A stretch of DNA of 64,000 nucleotides from Salipiger abyssi (GCF_017311415.1 NZ_JAEKIS010000018.1:18293-82292); one strand, 5' to 3'; positions 26,785-35,714 are shown, counted from the first letter of the stretch. Translations and numbers: made by a program. Notes: generated by a model from the letters alone, not told the origin.

Positions 26785-27461
26785 TGGTCCAGCTTCTATC
26801 GCCGGAAACCTTCGAGTTCTTCGCGCGATATCTTCTTGCGGGCTATGTCGTCATATTCGTGCGCTCGGCTTTCGTTCTCGGCCTGCGACCGAAACCCGCC
26901 GAATTGCTGATCGAAGCCGTTATCCTGAGCCTTGTCGCGCAGTTTTTCGCGCTTGGCGTCGAAACACTGCACCAATCTTTCGTGAAATCCGCCTGGGCGC
27001 TGGCGAGCCTGCCCAACGCGCTGCTCGAACCGTCTGAAACGCTCAAGCTTGTTGTTCGCGTGCTGATCGTGCCCTCAGCTCTCGGCGTAATGTTGGGGCT
27101 GTTCTTGCAGTCCAACTGGCGTAACGGGGTATTGAAGCGGTTTTCGCTGCCGGTGGTACATCCTGTCAGGAAAGCGCATGACTACGCTTTTGGCCATGAG
27201 CGGCCTCCGGGACTGGTGGAAATCACCTTCGAGGACGGAACAAAGATCGGCGGATGGTTCGGAGAAAACTCTCTGGCGGCTACCGATGACACTCGAAGTG
27301 ACCTATATCTCGAAAGAGCATATGTTATTGATGACAATGGCGACTGGAAAGAACCCAACGAACCGCGTGCTATTCTGGTCAGTCTGAAAAACGTTCGGTC
27401 GATAGAGTTCCTGCTGGAAGAGGACAAAAGCGATGGTGACGAAGAGAACGATGCTGGTTGA
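26784..27461 (+). CDS. DUF6338 membrane protein
   Basis: A 225-residue protein of the DUF6338 type. Three N-terminal membrane helices (about residues 10-33, 41-60 and 92-110) are followed by a cytoplasmic beta-rich domain containing GLVEITFEDGTKIGGWFGEN and ERAYVIDDNGDWKE. The acidic tail is EEDKSDGDEENDAG. The first base of its ATG is the last base of the preceding stop. The codon usage here is less GC-biased than in its neighbours, which hints at a different history. Function is unknown; families like it often sit in variable defence- or stress-type loci. Confidence 0.75.
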   Translation: MVQLLSPETFEFFARYLLAGYVVIFVRSAFVLGLRPKPAELLIEAVILSLVAQFFALGVETLHQSFVKSAWALASLPNALLEPSETLKLVVRVLIVPSALGVMLGLFLQSNWRNGVLKRFSLPVVHPVRKAHDYAFGHERPPGLVEITFEDGTKIGGWFGENSLAATDDTRSDLYLERAYVIDDNGDWKEPNEPRAILVSLKNVRSIEFLLEEDKSDGDEENDAG

Positions 27462-27621
27462 TGGCTACAGTGCAAAACCAAGCGCGTCCCATGGCACTGC
27501 GTCGCGCGACTCGGTAGAAAAGGGCCTTCAGGCACGAGGCTCGTCCACCTCCCCCCCTCCGACGGCGGCACAGCTTCCGAAGGGGTCTCAATCGACAGTC
27601 AAACCTCCCAAACGGGGCTAA
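27433..27621 (+). CDS. small proline-rich protein overlapping DUF6338 gene (62 aa)
   Basis: A 62-residue frame that starts inside the end of the DUF6338 gene with GAGG upstream of the ATG, and stops 6 bp before the SPFH gene. The peptide has a polar N-terminus (MVTKRTMLVDGYSAKPSASH) and a Ser/Pro/Lys-rich C-terminus (STSPPPTAAQLPKG, then KPPKRG). Such small proline-rich products often accompany DUF6338, to my memory, but no named family is assigned. It may be an extended binding peptide for a partner protein, for instance for the GYF domain next door, which recognises proline-rich ligands. Confidence 0.55.
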   Translation: MVTKRTMLVDGYSAKPSASHGTASRDSVEKGLQARGSSTSPPPTAAQLPKGSQSTVKPPKRG

Positions 27622-27627
27622 ATAAAT

Positions 27628-28761
27628 ATGGGCATTCTGGATTTCCTCTCGGGCCAGTTCATCGACGTGATCCACTGGGTGGACGACACCCGCGACACGA
27701 TGGTCTGGCGCTTCGAGCGCGAGGGGCACGAGATCAAATACGGCGCCAAGCTGACCGTGCGCGAGGGGCAGTCGGCGGTGTTCGTGCATGAGGGGCAGCT
27801 GGCGGATGTGTTCACGCCCGGTCTCTACATGCTCGAGACCAACAACATGCCGATCATGACCTCGCTCCAGCACTGGGATCACGGCTTCCGTTCGCCCTTC
27901 AAGTCCGAGATCTATTTCGTCAACACGACGCGGTTCAACGGGCTGAAATGGGGCACCAAGAACCCGATCATCTGCCGCGACCCGGAATTCGGCCCGGTGC
28001 GGCTGCGCGCCTTCGGCACCTATTCGGTGCGCGTCGCCGACGCGGCGAAATTCCTCACCGAGATCGTCGGCACCGATGGCGAATTCACCTCGGACGAGAT
28101 CAGCTTTCAGATCCGCAATATCATCGTGCAGGAATTCTCGCGGCTGATCGCGGGCTCGGGCATTCCCGTGCTCGACATGGCGGCCAACACCGCCGATCTG
28201 GGCAAGATGCTGGCCGAAGGGATCTCCGCCACCATCGCCGAATACGGGCTGACCCTGCCCGAGCTCTATATCGAGAACATCACGCTCCCCGACGCAGTGG
28301 AAAAGGCGATGGACAAGCGCACCTCGATGGGGGTGATCGGCAATCTCGACGCCTATACCAAGTTCCAGGCCGCCGAGGCGCTGGGGGCCGAGGGCTCCGC
28401 CGCCGGTCAGGCAATGGGCACCGGGTTCGGCGCCGGGCTCGGCATGTCGATGGGCGCGCAGATGAGCGGCGCGCAGGCCGGCCCCTGGGGCGCCCGCCCG
28501 GCGGCGGCGTCACAACCCGCCGCATCGGCCCCGCCGCCGCCTCCCCCGCCGCCGGTGGAGCATGTCTGGCACATCGCCGAGAACGGCCAGACCAGCGGCC
28601 CGTTCTCCAAGGCGCGGCTGGGCCGCATGGTGACCGAGGGCGGGCTGACCCGCGAAACCTATGTCTGGACCCAGGGCCAGGACGGCTGGCAAAGGGCCGA
28701 AGACGTGACCGAGCTGGCGCAGCTCTTCACCGTCATGCCGCCGCCGCCCCCGGGCGCGTGA
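27628..28761 (+). CDS. SPFH-domain protein with C-terminal GYF_2 domain (YdjI type)
   Basis: A 377-residue protein. Residues about 20-240 form an SPFH (band-7) domain of the virion-core-protein/YdjI type: VREGQSAVFVHEGQLADVF, PGLYMLETNNMP, RAFGTYSVRVAD and EYGLTLPELYIENITLP. A Gly/Met/Ala-rich linker and a proline run follow, then a GYF_2 domain at about 310-365 (WHIAENGQTSGPFSKARL and TYVWTQGQDGWQ). YdjI in Bacillus subtilis works with YdjG (zinc ribbon plus membrane helices) and YdjH in membrane stress. A zinc-ribbon membrane protein is encoded about 1 kb downstream here. Confidence 0.88.
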   Translation: MGILDFLSGQFIDVIHWVDDTRDTMVWRFEREGHEIKYGAKLTVREGQSAVFVHEGQLADVFTPGLYMLETNNMPIMTSLQHWDHGFRSPFKSEIYFVNTTRFNGLKWGTKNPIICRDPEFGPVRLRAFGTYSVRVADAAKFLTEIVGTDGEFTSDEISFQIRNIIVQEFSRLIAGSGIPVLDMAANTADLGKMLAEGISATIAEYGLTLPELYIENITLPDAVEKAMDKRTSMGVIGNLDAYTKFQAAEALGAEGSAAGQAMGTGFGAGLGMSMGAQMSGAQAGPWGARPAAASQPAASAPPPPPPPPVEHVWHIAENGQTSGPFSKARLGRMVTEGGLTRETYVWTQGQDGWQRAEDVTELAQLFTVMPPPPPGA

Positions 28762-28794
28762 CGGGCGTGGGCGGCCTGCCCGCCCTCCGCCTGC

Positions 28795-29082
28795 TCAAAG
28801 GATTTCCACCTCGACAAAGCTCATCGGCGCGTCGCCCGCGTTGATGACATTGTGCTCGGTGCCCTTGTTGCGGCGATAGGCCTGCCCCGCCGGGGTGAAC
28901 ACATCGCGGGTCTCACCGCCCGGCAGCTCCAGCCGCATGGTCAGATCGGTCACCGCGACGATCACGTAATCATGCGCGTGCACATGCCAGCCGGTTTCCG
29001 CGCCGGGGGCGAAATCGAAGCGCGTGGTGCGGGTCTTGTCATCCGACAGCAGCGCGGTGGCGACGGCTTCAGTTCTGGCCAT
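28795..29082 (-). CDS. small cupin-domain protein
   Basis: A 95-residue single-domain cupin. Metal-ligand motifs are GWHVHAHDYVIVAV (two or three His) and GTEHNVINAGDAP (His). AYRRNKGTEH forms the second strand. Small cupins can be dioxygenases, isomerases or sugar sensors; no specific activity is evident. The ATG at 29082 follows AAGGA and lies inside the end of the upstream exported-protein gene (14-bp overlap), so the two are co-transcribed. This pair runs against the direction of the SPFH/TelA cluster. Confidence 0.8.
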   Translation of the reverse strand: MARTEAVATALLSDDKTRTTRFDFAPGAETGWHVHAHDYVIVAVTDLTMRLELPGGETRDVFTPAGQAYRRNKGTEHNVINAGDAPMSFVEVEIL

Positions 29083-29671
29083 GGTCAGAGTCCTTTTCGA
29101 TTTCGAAAGACGCGGGAACCACACGTTCCGGCAGCTTGCTCATCAGCATCGGCCCCATGCAACCGTCGCTTGGAAACGGCACATCGTCGTCGCGCACCGC
29201 CGGGAAGGGCCGCGACGGCTCGACCTGAGAGCTGACAACCAGCCGCCCGTCGAGGCAGAGATCCTGCGCCGCATTGCCGATATTGAAGCCAAAGCCCCCC
29301 GGCCCGCAATCGGTGCCGGCGCCATCCATGTTCCAGGCCTGCGGCATCGGGTTGCCCGGGCCGAACACGGTGAATTCCGACCCCGAGGGGCGGAAGCTCA
29401 GCGACCAGGTGGTCTCTTCGTTCAGCATGCCAAGCGCCCAGCGGCCGATGGGCTCGTTATCGCGATAGCCCTCGATCACGAAACAGGTCAGGTCGCTCGC
29501 CCGCACCTCCTCGCGCCCCAGCAGCGCCGCATCGAAGGACAGCGCACCGCGCATGGCATAGCCGCCGGACCCCTGCCACTCGAACCGGTAGCTGGCGTTC
29601 TCCGCCCACGCCGGCGCCGCGCCAAGGCCCAGACCAGCCACCAGGAAAACCGTCCAAATCCGCTGTCTCAC
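29069..29671 (-). CDS. exported protein of unknown function
   Basis: A 200-residue protein with a signal peptide (MRQRIWTVFLVAGLGLGAAP, cleavage expected after AWA). The mature part is beta-rich (ASYRFEWQGSGGYAMRGALS) with four Cys (LTCFV, TDCGP, DLCLD, DGCMG) that probably form two disulfides. GRWALGMLNEETTWSLSF and ERVVPASFEI are further landmarks. The pattern resembles small secreted proteins common in Rhodobacteraceae, but I do not recognise a named family. The cupin gene overlaps its end. Confidence 0.7.
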   Translation of the reverse strand: MRQRIWTVFLVAGLGLGAAPAWAENASYRFEWQGSGGYAMRGALSFDAALLGREEVRASDLTCFVIEGYRDNEPIGRWALGMLNEETTWSLSFRPSGSEFTVFGPGNPMPQAWNMDGAGTDCGPGGFGFNIGNAAQDLCLDGRLVVSSQVEPSRPFPAVRDDDVPFPSDGCMGPMLMSKLPERVVPASFEIEKDSDHGQN

Positions 29672-29800
29672 ACGCCCCTCATTCGCCGTGTCGCCGTCTG
29701 TGTCGGCGCCACCCTACTCAGCGCCGCGGCAAAGGAAAACCGGGTTCCATCCCCCCGGCATCCGCCCTAGGGTCGCGCTGCCGAACCACCGGGGGCGAGG

Positions 29801-30886
29801 ATGACCGAAGAACACCGTTTTCCCTGCGAACAATGCGGCGCCGATTACCGCTACGATCCCGCCAAGGGCCAGCTTGTCTGCGACCATTGCGGCGACGTGA
29901 AGGAGATCGGCGAGACCGGCCCCTGGAAGAAGGGCATCCGCGAGCTTGATTTCCGCGCCGCGCTCGACAATCTCCTGCCCTTGCAGGAGATGGAGGATCT
30001 GCGCGTCACTCAATGCCCCAATTGCGGGGCGGAGGTGGAGTTCGATCCCGACAGTCACGCCACCGAATGCCCGTTCTGCGCGACACCCGTGGTCACCGAC
30101 ACCGGCACGCACCGGCAGATCAAGCCGCGCGGGCTGCTGCCCTTCGCGCTCGACGAGGCGGCGGCGCGCGAGGCGATGACGCAATGGCTGGGGCGGCTCT
30201 GGTTCGCGCCGAACGGGCTTCAGGACTATGCCCGCAAGGGCCGCAAGATGCAGGGCATCTATGTGCCCTACTGGACCTTCGACGCGCAGACCGCTTCGGA
30301 TTACCGGGGCGAGCGCGGCACGGTCTATTACGAAACCCGGCAGGTGGTGCGCGACGGCAAGACCCAGACCGTGCGGGTGGCCAAGGTGCGCTGGCGCGCC
30401 GCCTCCGGCCGGGTGGCGCGGTTCTTCGACGATGTGCTGGTGCTGGCCTCGCGCTCGCTGCCCAAGCGCTTCACCGACGCGCTGGAGCCCTGGGATCTGA
30501 GCCGGATGGAGCCCTATCAGCCGGAATTCCTCGCCGGATTCCGCGCCGAGGGCTATCAGGTCGATCTCGACGAGGGCTATCAGGAGGCCCGCGCCCTGAT
30601 GGACCGGCAGATCGAGCGCGACGTGAAATTCGACATCGGCGGCGACCGCCAGCGCATCCACCGCATCGACACCGCCGTGTCGGACGTAACCTTCAAGCAT
30701 ATCCTGCTGCCGGTCTGGATGGCGGCCTATAAATATCGCGGCGAGACCTACCGCTTTGTGGTGAACGGCACCACCGGGCGGGTGCAGGGCGAACGGCCCT
30801 GGTCGGCCTGGAAGATCGCCTTTGCGGTGCTGCTCGGACTCATCGTGGCGGGGGTCGTGGGCTATGTCGCGGCACAGAGCCAGTAG
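29801..30886 (+). CDS. double zinc-ribbon protein with C-terminal membrane helix (YdjG-like)
   Basis: A 361-residue protein with four CxxC knuckles forming two zinc ribbons: CEQCGADY with CDHCGD (residues about 9-32) and CPNCGAEV with CPFCATP (about 72-95). The middle (RGLLPFALDEAAAREAM, then YVPYWTFDAQTASDYRG) is a conserved domain found in proteins often mis-annotated as primosomal-protein-N'-like helicase; no helicase motifs are present. One transmembrane helix ends the protein (AFAVLLGLIVAGVVGYVAA). It probably recruits partners to the membrane with the SPFH protein encoded nearby, as YdjG does with YdjI in Bacillus. Confidence 0.8.
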   Translation: MTEEHRFPCEQCGADYRYDPAKGQLVCDHCGDVKEIGETGPWKKGIRELDFRAALDNLLPLQEMEDLRVTQCPNCGAEVEFDPDSHATECPFCATPVVTDTGTHRQIKPRGLLPFALDEAAAREAMTQWLGRLWFAPNGLQDYARKGRKMQGIYVPYWTFDAQTASDYRGERGTVYYETRQVVRDGKTQTVRVAKVRWRAASGRVARFFDDVLVLASRSLPKRFTDALEPWDLSRMEPYQPEFLAGFRAEGYQVDLDEGYQEARALMDRQIERDVKFDIGGDRQRIHRIDTAVSDVTFKHILLPVWMAAYKYRGETYRFVVNGTTGRVQGERPWSAWKIAFAVLLGLIVAGVVGYVAAQSQ

Positions 30887-30894
30887 ATACGAAT

Positions 30895-30922
30895 GAAGGG
30901 CGGGCATCGCTGCCCACCCTTC
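30895..30922. repeat. REP-like palindrome, variant
   Basis: A near-palindrome that starts GAAGGGCGGGC and ends GCCCACCCTTC, with the centre ATCGCT instead of AATCT. It sits 9 bp after the stop of the zinc-ribbon gene and looks like a diverged member of the REP-like family. Confidence 0.6.
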
Positions 30923-30978
30923 CACGGCAACCCGAGAACAAGCCTCGGGGAAGGCGGGACGGGGATCACCGCCTCAGC

Positions 30979-31392
30979 CTATCCTCTGGTCACCGCGATC
31001 CTTTTGGCCTTGCCGGTCTCCGGCGCCTTGCGCGGCACCGTGACCTGAAGCACGCCGTCCTTCATCTGCGCCTCGGCGCGACCGGCATCGGCATCGCCCG
31101 GCAGGCGGAACGAGCGGCGGAACGCGCCGTATTCCCGTTCCGAGAAATACCAGGTGTCACCCTTGTCCTCGCGGGTCTCGGATTTCTCGCCGATCACCGT
31201 CAGAACGCCGTCATCCACCGTCAACTCGACCGCGTCCTCGGGCACGCCGGGCAGCTCCACCGAGATCCGGTAAGCGTTGTCGTTCGACGAGGCATCGGAA
31301 GCTGGCGAGAGCCATTCCGAGAGCTTTGTGCTCAGACCCTTCAGCGGTGCGTAGAGATGCGGCCAGAGGCCTGTTTGTGTGGTTTCAACCAT
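30979..31392 (-). CDS. Hsp20 family small heat-shock protein
   Basis: A 137-residue alpha-crystallin-domain protein. The core runs from AYRISVELPGVPEDAVELTV to LQVTVPRKAPETGKAKRI, with GEKSETREDKG and AFRRSFRLPGDAD in between. Small Hsp20 chaperones hold unfolded proteins in the cytoplasm without ATP. The ATG at 31392 (MVETTQTGLW) follows a perfect AAGGAGG eight bases upstream; a GTG three codons earlier is less likely. It diverges from the sugar-kinase gene. No heat-shock promoter element or ROSE-type thermometer could be identified by eye. Confidence 0.92.
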   Translation of the reverse strand: MVETTQTGLWPHLYAPLKGLSTKLSEWLSPASDASSNDNAYRISVELPGVPEDAVELTVDDGVLTVIGEKSETREDKGDTWYFSEREYGAFRRSFRLPGDADAGRAEAQMKDGVLQVTVPRKAPETGKAKRIAVTRG

Positions 31393-31525
31393 GACAGACA
31401 CCTCCTTTCCTTACGCTTGGGATTATCCCGCAACCTGCCGCACGGCGCCATGATCCTGCGCAAATCGCGGCCTTGTGCCGGCGGAATTCCCGGGGCAGTT
31501 TGCGGTAACAAAACGGGGAAACACC

Positions 31526-32425
31526 ATGATCCTATGCTGCGGAGAATCGCTGATCGACATGCTGCCGCGCACCGCCACCACCGGCGAGGCGGCCTTTGCG
31601 CCGGTGCCGGGCGGCGCGGTGTTCAACACCGCCATCGCGCTGGGGCGGCTGGGCGCGCCGGCGGGCTATTTCGGCGGGCTCTCCACCGATCTCTTCGGCG
31701 ATGCGCTGGCCGGGGCGCTCACCGCCTCGCGGGTCGATTTCACGCTTTGTCCGCGATCGGCGCGGCCCACAACGCTGGCCTTCGTCACGCTCACCGACGG
31801 TCACGCGCAATACGCCTTCTATGACGAGGCCACAGCCGGGCGGATGCTGGGCGAGGCCGATCTGCCGGAACTGGGCGACAACGTCGATGCGCTGTTTTTC
31901 GGCGGTATCAGCCTCGTCGCCGAGCCCGCCGCCGAGGCCTATGCGGCGCTCTGCGCGCGGGCGGGCGACAGGCTGGTGATGATCGACCCGAATATCCGCC
32001 CGGGCTTCATCAGTGACGAGGCACGCTACCGGGCACGGCTGTCACACATGCTGGCGCGGGCGGATGTGGTAAAGATCTCCGACGAAGATATGGCGTGGCT
32101 CGGCACCACGCCCGCCGAGCTGATCGCCGGCGGCGCGGCGCTGGTGCTGGAGACGCGCGGCGCCGAGGGTGTGCTGGCGCTGACCGCCGCGGGCTCGATG
32201 GAGGTGCCGGCGGAGAAGGCCGAGGTGGTCGATACGGTCGGCGCGGGCGACACGTTCAACGCGGGGCTGCTGGCCGGGCTGGCGCGCGAGGGGCTGCTGA
32301 GCCGCGCCGCGCTGCGCGATGCATCGCTTGATGCGCTGCGCCCCTGCGTGACGCTGGGCGCGCGGGCGGCGGCGGTGACCGTCAGCCGCGCCGGCGCCAA
32401 CCCGCCCTGGGTGTCCGAGCTGTGA
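31526..32425 (+). CDS. PfkB-family carbohydrate kinase (fructokinase-like)
   Basis: A 299-residue ribokinase-fold sugar kinase. The N-terminal [13 protein letters not shown] and [17 protein letters not shown] bind the sugar, and [17 protein letters not shown] holds the catalytic Asp and anion hole. [10 protein letters not shown] is also typical for fructokinases. It probably phosphorylates fructose or a related sugar in the cytoplasm. The stop overlaps the GTG of dtd. No transporter is nearby, so the sugar source is unclear. Confidence 0.88.
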   Translation: MILCCGESLIDMLPRTATTGEAAFAPVPGGAVFNTAIALGRLGAPAGYFGGLSTDLFGDALAGALTASRVDFTLCPRSARPTTLAFVTLTDGHAQYAFYDEATAGRMLGEADLPELGDNVDALFFGGISLVAEPAAEAYAALCARAGDRLVMIDPNIRPGFISDEARYRARLSHMLARADVVKISDEDMAWLGTTPAELIAGGAALVLETRGAEGVLALTAAGSMEVPAEKAEVVDTVGAGDTFNAGLLAGLAREGLLSRAALRDASLDALRPCVTLGARAAAVTVSRAGANPPWVSEL

Positions 32426-32865
32426 GGGTTCTGATCCAGCGCGTCTCGGAAGCGCGGGTGAGTGTGGGCGGCGCCGTGCTGGGCGAGGTCGGGCCCGGGC
32501 TGCTGGTGCTGGTTTGCGCCATGCAGGGCGATGGCGAGGCGCAGGCGGAGAAGCTGGCGGCGAAAGTCGCCAAGCTGCGCATCTTCAAGGACGATGAGGG
32601 GCGGATGAACCGCTCAGTCCGCGATATCGGCGGCGCCGCGCTGGTGGTGAGCCAGTTCACCCTGTCCGCCGACACACGCAGCGGCAACCGCCCCGGATTT
32701 TCGGCCGCCGCCGCACCCGAGATCGGGGAGCGGCTCTACGAGCATTTCGCCGCGCGGCTTCAGGCCGAGGGCGTGCCGGTCGCCACCGGCCGCTTCGGCG
32801 CCGACATGCAGGTGGCACTGGTCAATGACGGGCCGGTGACGATCTGGATGGACAGCGATGGGTGA
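32422..32865 (+). CDS. dtd: D-aminoacyl-tRNA deacylase
   Basis: A 147-residue DTD. The GTG start overlaps the kinase stop (GTGA). The two signature motifs are present: [17 protein letters not shown] near residue 76 and [11 protein letters not shown] at the end, which build the active site with the cis Gly-Pro. The enzyme removes D-amino acids mis-attached to tRNA. It is followed within 10 bp by a pair of REP-like repeats. Confidence 0.95.
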   Translation: MRVLIQRVSEARVSVGGAVLGEVGPGLLVLVCAMQGDGEAQAEKLAAKVAKLRIFKDDEGRMNRSVRDIGGAALVVSQFTLSADTRSGNRPGFSAAAAPEIGERLYEHFAARLQAEGVPVATGRFGADMQVALVNDGPVTIWMDSDG

Positions 32866-32871
32866 CGGTGT

Positions 32872-32947
32872 GGTGGGCAAATTGCCCACCCTATGAGTGA
32901 GCCGCACCACGGCAATGCTCCCCCGTAGGGCGGGTTTCCAACCCACC
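32872..32947. repeat. pair of REP-like palindromes, head to head
   Basis: A near-perfect copy (32872-32893, GGTGGGCAAATTGCCCACC) and a variant in the opposite orientation (32925-32947, GTAGGGCGGGTTTCC...) lie between the convergent dtd and hydroxyacid dehydrogenase genes. The pairing is the same as at 2494-2560 and 11505-11593. Confidence 0.8.
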
Positions 32948-32952
32948 ACACC

Positions 32953-33906
32953 TCACACCGGGTTCGGCACCGGCTCTCCGGCGAAGAACGCCCGCAGGTT
33001 CGCCACCGCCATCCGGCCCATATCCTCGCGCACCTCCAGCGCCGCCGTGCCGAGATGCGGCAGCAGTACGGCATTTTCCAGCGCCAGCAGCGCTTCGGGC
33101 ACACGCGGCTCGTGCTCGTAGACATCCAGCCCCGCACCGGCGATGGCGCCCGCCTCCAGCGCCGCAATCAGTGCCGCCTCGTCGACGATATCGCCCCGCG
33201 CGATATTGATCAGATGCGCCGAGGGCTTCATCGCCGCCAGCACGCCCGCGCTCACCAGGTGATGGGTCTCGGGGCTGGCGGGCACCGAGACCACGAGCAC
33301 ATCCACCGCCGCCGCCAGCTCTTCCGGCGAGGCGCAACGGGTGGCGGGGAAGTCGAGCGTCTTTTCCGAGCGGCTGGCATAGGCGACCTCCATGCCAAAG
33401 CCGAAATGGCAGCGCCGGGCGATGGCCTGGCCGATCCGGCCCATCCCGAGAATGCCGACACGCTTGCCGGTCATATGCAGCCCAAGCATCTGCACCGGGT
33501 GCCAGCCCTGCCAGCCGCCCGAGCGGACCAACCGCTCGCCCTCGCCTGCGCGGCGGCAGCTCATCAGCATCAGCGTCATGGCGATATCGGCGGTGGCATC
33601 GGTCACCGCGCCGGGGGTGTTGGTCACCACCAGCCCCGCCGCCTTTGCCGCGGCCACGTCGATGTGATTGTAGCCGACCCCGAAATTGGCGAGGATTCCG
33701 GCGCGCGGCGTGCCCGCCTCGGCAAAGACATCGGCGGCGAAGACATCGCCCAGCGTCACCAGCGCCCCGTCATACTCGGCGAGCGCCTCCAGCATCTCGT
33801 CGCGGCTGAGCGGATCGGGCCGGTCGCGATAGGTCACATCGAAGAGGCCGCGCGCCTCGGCGACCACGCTTTCGGGCAGGTTGCGGGCGATAAGGATGCG
33901 GGTCAA
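32953..33906 (-). CDS. D-isomer-specific 2-hydroxyacid dehydrogenase (glyoxylate/hydroxypyruvate reductase type)
   Basis: A 317-residue NAD(P)-dependent dehydrogenase. The Rossmann fold is seen at [17 protein letters not shown]. The catalytic triad residues are the Arg of [11 protein letters not shown], the Glu of [11 protein letters not shown] and the His of [28 protein letters not shown] is also typical. It most likely reduces glyoxylate or hydroxypyruvate. It is the last gene of a four-gene block (YbjN, proC, csaA, this), with an ATGA overlap to csaA. Confidence 0.9.
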   Translation of the reverse strand: MTRILIARNLPESVVAEARGLFDVTYRDRPDPLSRDEMLEALAEYDGALVTLGDVFAADVFAEAGTPRAGILANFGVGYNHIDVAAAKAAGLVVTNTPGAVTDATADIAMTLMLMSCRRAGEGERLVRSGGWQGWHPVQMLGLHMTGKRVGILGMGRIGQAIARRCHFGFGMEVAYASRSEKTLDFPATRCASPEELAAAVDVLVVSVPASPETHHLVSAGVLAAMKPSAHLINIARGDIVDEAALIAALEAGAIAGAGLDVYEHEPRVPEALLALENAVLLPHLGTAALEVREDMGRMAVANLRAFFAGEPVPNPV

Positions 33907-34241
33907 TGCAGCCGCGCCCCGAGGGGCACCTCCTGATCGGGGCCGGCCAGCACCACCGCGCCGGCCTCATCCATGAAACCCAGCGTCAGGCATTCCGACA
34001 TGAACGGCCCGATCTGGCGCGGCGGGAAGTTCACCACCGCCATGACCTGCCGCCCGACCAGCGTTTCCGGATCGTAATGCACGGTGATCTGCGCCGAGCA
34101 TTTCTTTTCCCCGATCTCGGGGCCGAAATCGATCCAGAGCTTGATCGCGGGCTTGCGCGCCTCCGGGAAGGGCTCGGCCCGGATCACCCGGCCCACGCGG
34201 ATATCGACTTTCAGGAAGTCATCGAAACTTGCTTCAGCCAT
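33903..34241 (-). CDS. csaA: CsaA-like tRNA-binding protein
   Basis: A 112-residue stand-alone OB-fold tRNA-binding domain. [20 protein letters not shown] and a terminal [19 protein letters not shown] are family landmarks. CsaA has chaperone-like and tRNA-binding activity and acts as a dimer in the cytoplasm. It overlaps proC by eight bases at its start and the dehydrogenase by four at its end, so it is inside a tightly packed operon. Confidence 0.92.
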   Translation of the reverse strand: MAEASFDDFLKVDIRVGRVIRAEPFPEARKPAIKLWIDFGPEIGEKKCSAQITVHYDPETLVGRQVMAVVNFPPRQIGPFMSECLTLGFMDEAGAVVLAGPDQEVPLGARLH

Positions 34242-35049
34242 TTGCCAGCTCCCGCGAGCGGTCCGCGGCGGCGGCCACCGTCGCCTTGATCAGCGGCGGC
34301 AGGCCGGTCTCGGCGTCCATCAGCACCTCCAGCCCGGCCTGCGTCGTGCCATTGGGCGAGGTCACGTTGCGGCGCAACTGGGCGGGGTCTTCATCGGCCT
34401 GCATGGCCAGCGCCCCTGCCCCCGCGACCGTCGCCCTGGCCAGCGTCATCGCCAGCTCCGGCGCCAGCCCCTGCGCCTCGCCCGCCGCGGCGAGGCATTC
34501 GATCATGTGGAACACATAGGCCGGCCCCGAGCCGCTGACGCCGGTCACCGCATCCATCTGCGCCTCGGTCTCGAGCCGCACGACCCCGCCCACGGCGGAG
34601 AGCAGCTCTTCGGCCTGCGCCATCTGCGCGGCGGAGGCGTGGGCGTTGCCGACAATCGCGGTGATCCCCTGCCCCACGGCGGCGGGGGTGTTGGGCATGG
34701 CGCGGATGACCGGGGTCTCGGCGCCCAGCATGCGCTCATAGCTGCCGATGAGAATGCCCGCCGCCACCGACAGGAACAGTGTGCCGCCATTGCCGAGCGG
34801 CACCAGCGAGGGCAGTGCTTCGGTCATCATCTGCGGCTTGACCGCCACCAGCACGATGGCCGGATCGGCGGGCAACTCTTCGTTCAGCCGCACGCCCTGC
34901 GCCTTGAGCCAGTCGGACGGGTGCGGATCCGAGACCCAGACCGATGTTGCGGGCAACCCGCGTTTCAGCCAGCCTTCGAGCATGGCCGAGCCCATCTTGC
35001 CACAGCCCAGAAGCACGAGCCCCCGGCGCGCGATATCCCCATTCTGCAT
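34234..35049 (-). CDS. proC: pyrroline-5-carboxylate reductase
   Basis: A 271-residue enzyme for the last step of proline synthesis. The N-terminal nucleotide site is [18 protein letters not shown], and the central [21 protein letters not shown] stretch reads [16 protein letters not shown]. The C-terminal signature [16 protein letters not shown] and [16 protein letters not shown] complete the active site. The ATG at 35049 follows TAGGAGA. The upstream YbjN gene ends at 35214, with a strong palindrome in between that may attenuate read-through. Confidence 0.95.
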   Translation of the reverse strand: MQNGDIARRGLVLLGCGKMGSAMLEGWLKRGLPATSVWVSDPHPSDWLKAQGVRLNEELPADPAIVLVAVKPQMMTEALPSLVPLGNGGTLFLSVAAGILIGSYERMLGAETPVIRAMPNTPAAVGQGITAIVGNAHASAAQMAQAEELLSAVGGVVRLETEAQMDAVTGVSGSGPAYVFHMIECLAAAGEAQGLAPELAMTLARATVAGAGALAMQADEDPAQLRRNVTSPNGTTQAGLEVLMDAETGLPPLIKATVAAAADRSRELANG

Positions 35050-35169
35050 GATGTCTGTCTCCTAACGTCGGCGCCAATCTGTCGCGCCGCGCGTCGGGAT
35101 TCAAGCATGGAGGCGTTGCAGGACGCGGCAAAGGTCGCAGCCAGAGCGATTGGCATGCCGCCGCGACCG

Positions 35170-35201
35170 CCCCAAGATTTTTCGTACGAAAAATCTTGGG
35201 G
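35170..35201. repeat. CGTACG-centred palindrome, copy 1
   Basis: A perfect 32-bp palindrome. One arm reads CCCCAAGATTTTTCGT and the other is its exact complement. It lies 13 bp beyond the YbjN stop. The core is identical to that at 44094-44123. As RNA it would form a long stem with a very small loop. Confidence 0.85.
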
Positions 35202-35213
35202 CCAGCGTGTAGG

Positions 35214-35714
35214 TCAGGCCCGGCCGTAGGCCTCGGCGATGGCGATCTGGATCGCTTCGGAGGCGGGTTTGCCCGCCCAGGCGATGAGCTGGAACGCCGG
35301 GTAATAGCGTTCCGACGACAGCACCGCCGCGGAGATCATCGTGTCGATCTGCTCGGGGCTGGCGCTCTGCCCGCCCGCGAGCACCAGCCCGTAGCGGTAG
35401 ACCATCAGCTTGTGCTCCGCCCAGTAGCTGAACGAGCCCGCCCAGCATTGATCGTTGGCGGCGTTCAGCCCGGCATAGAGCTCGGGCAGGGTCTGCTCCG
35501 GCGGCTCCATCTCGAAGGTGCAGATCAGGCGCAGGGTCTCGTCATAGGGCGACCAGGCGAGCGTGATCGAATAGGTGCGCCACTGCCCTTCCACCGCCAT
35601 GGCGATCTGATCCTCTGCAACGCGGTCAAAATCCCATTCGTGATGTTCGGCCAGCGTTTCGACGATGTCGATGGGGTGAATCTCGTCGCTCAGAAACTCT
35701 TCGGACAGTGCCAT
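35214..35714 (-). CDS. YbjN domain protein
   Basis: A 166-residue cytoplasmic protein of the YbjN family, which structurally resembles type III secretion chaperones. FDRVAEDQIAMAVEGQWRTY and ICTFEMEPPEQTLPELY (then LNAANDQCWAGSF) are typical. YbjN affects motility, biofilm and stress in enterobacteria; its mechanism is unknown. The ATG at 35714 (MALSEEFLSDE) follows AGAAAGAGG. It heads the block that ends with the hydroxyacid dehydrogenase. Confidence 0.88.
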   Translation of the reverse strand: MALSEEFLSDEIHPIDIVETLAEHHEWDFDRVAEDQIAMAVEGQWRTYSITLAWSPYDETLRLICTFEMEPPEQTLPELYAGLNAANDQCWAGSFSYWAEHKLMVYRYGLVLAGGQSASPEQIDTMISAAVLSSERYYPAFQLIAWAGKPASEAIQIAIAEAYGRA

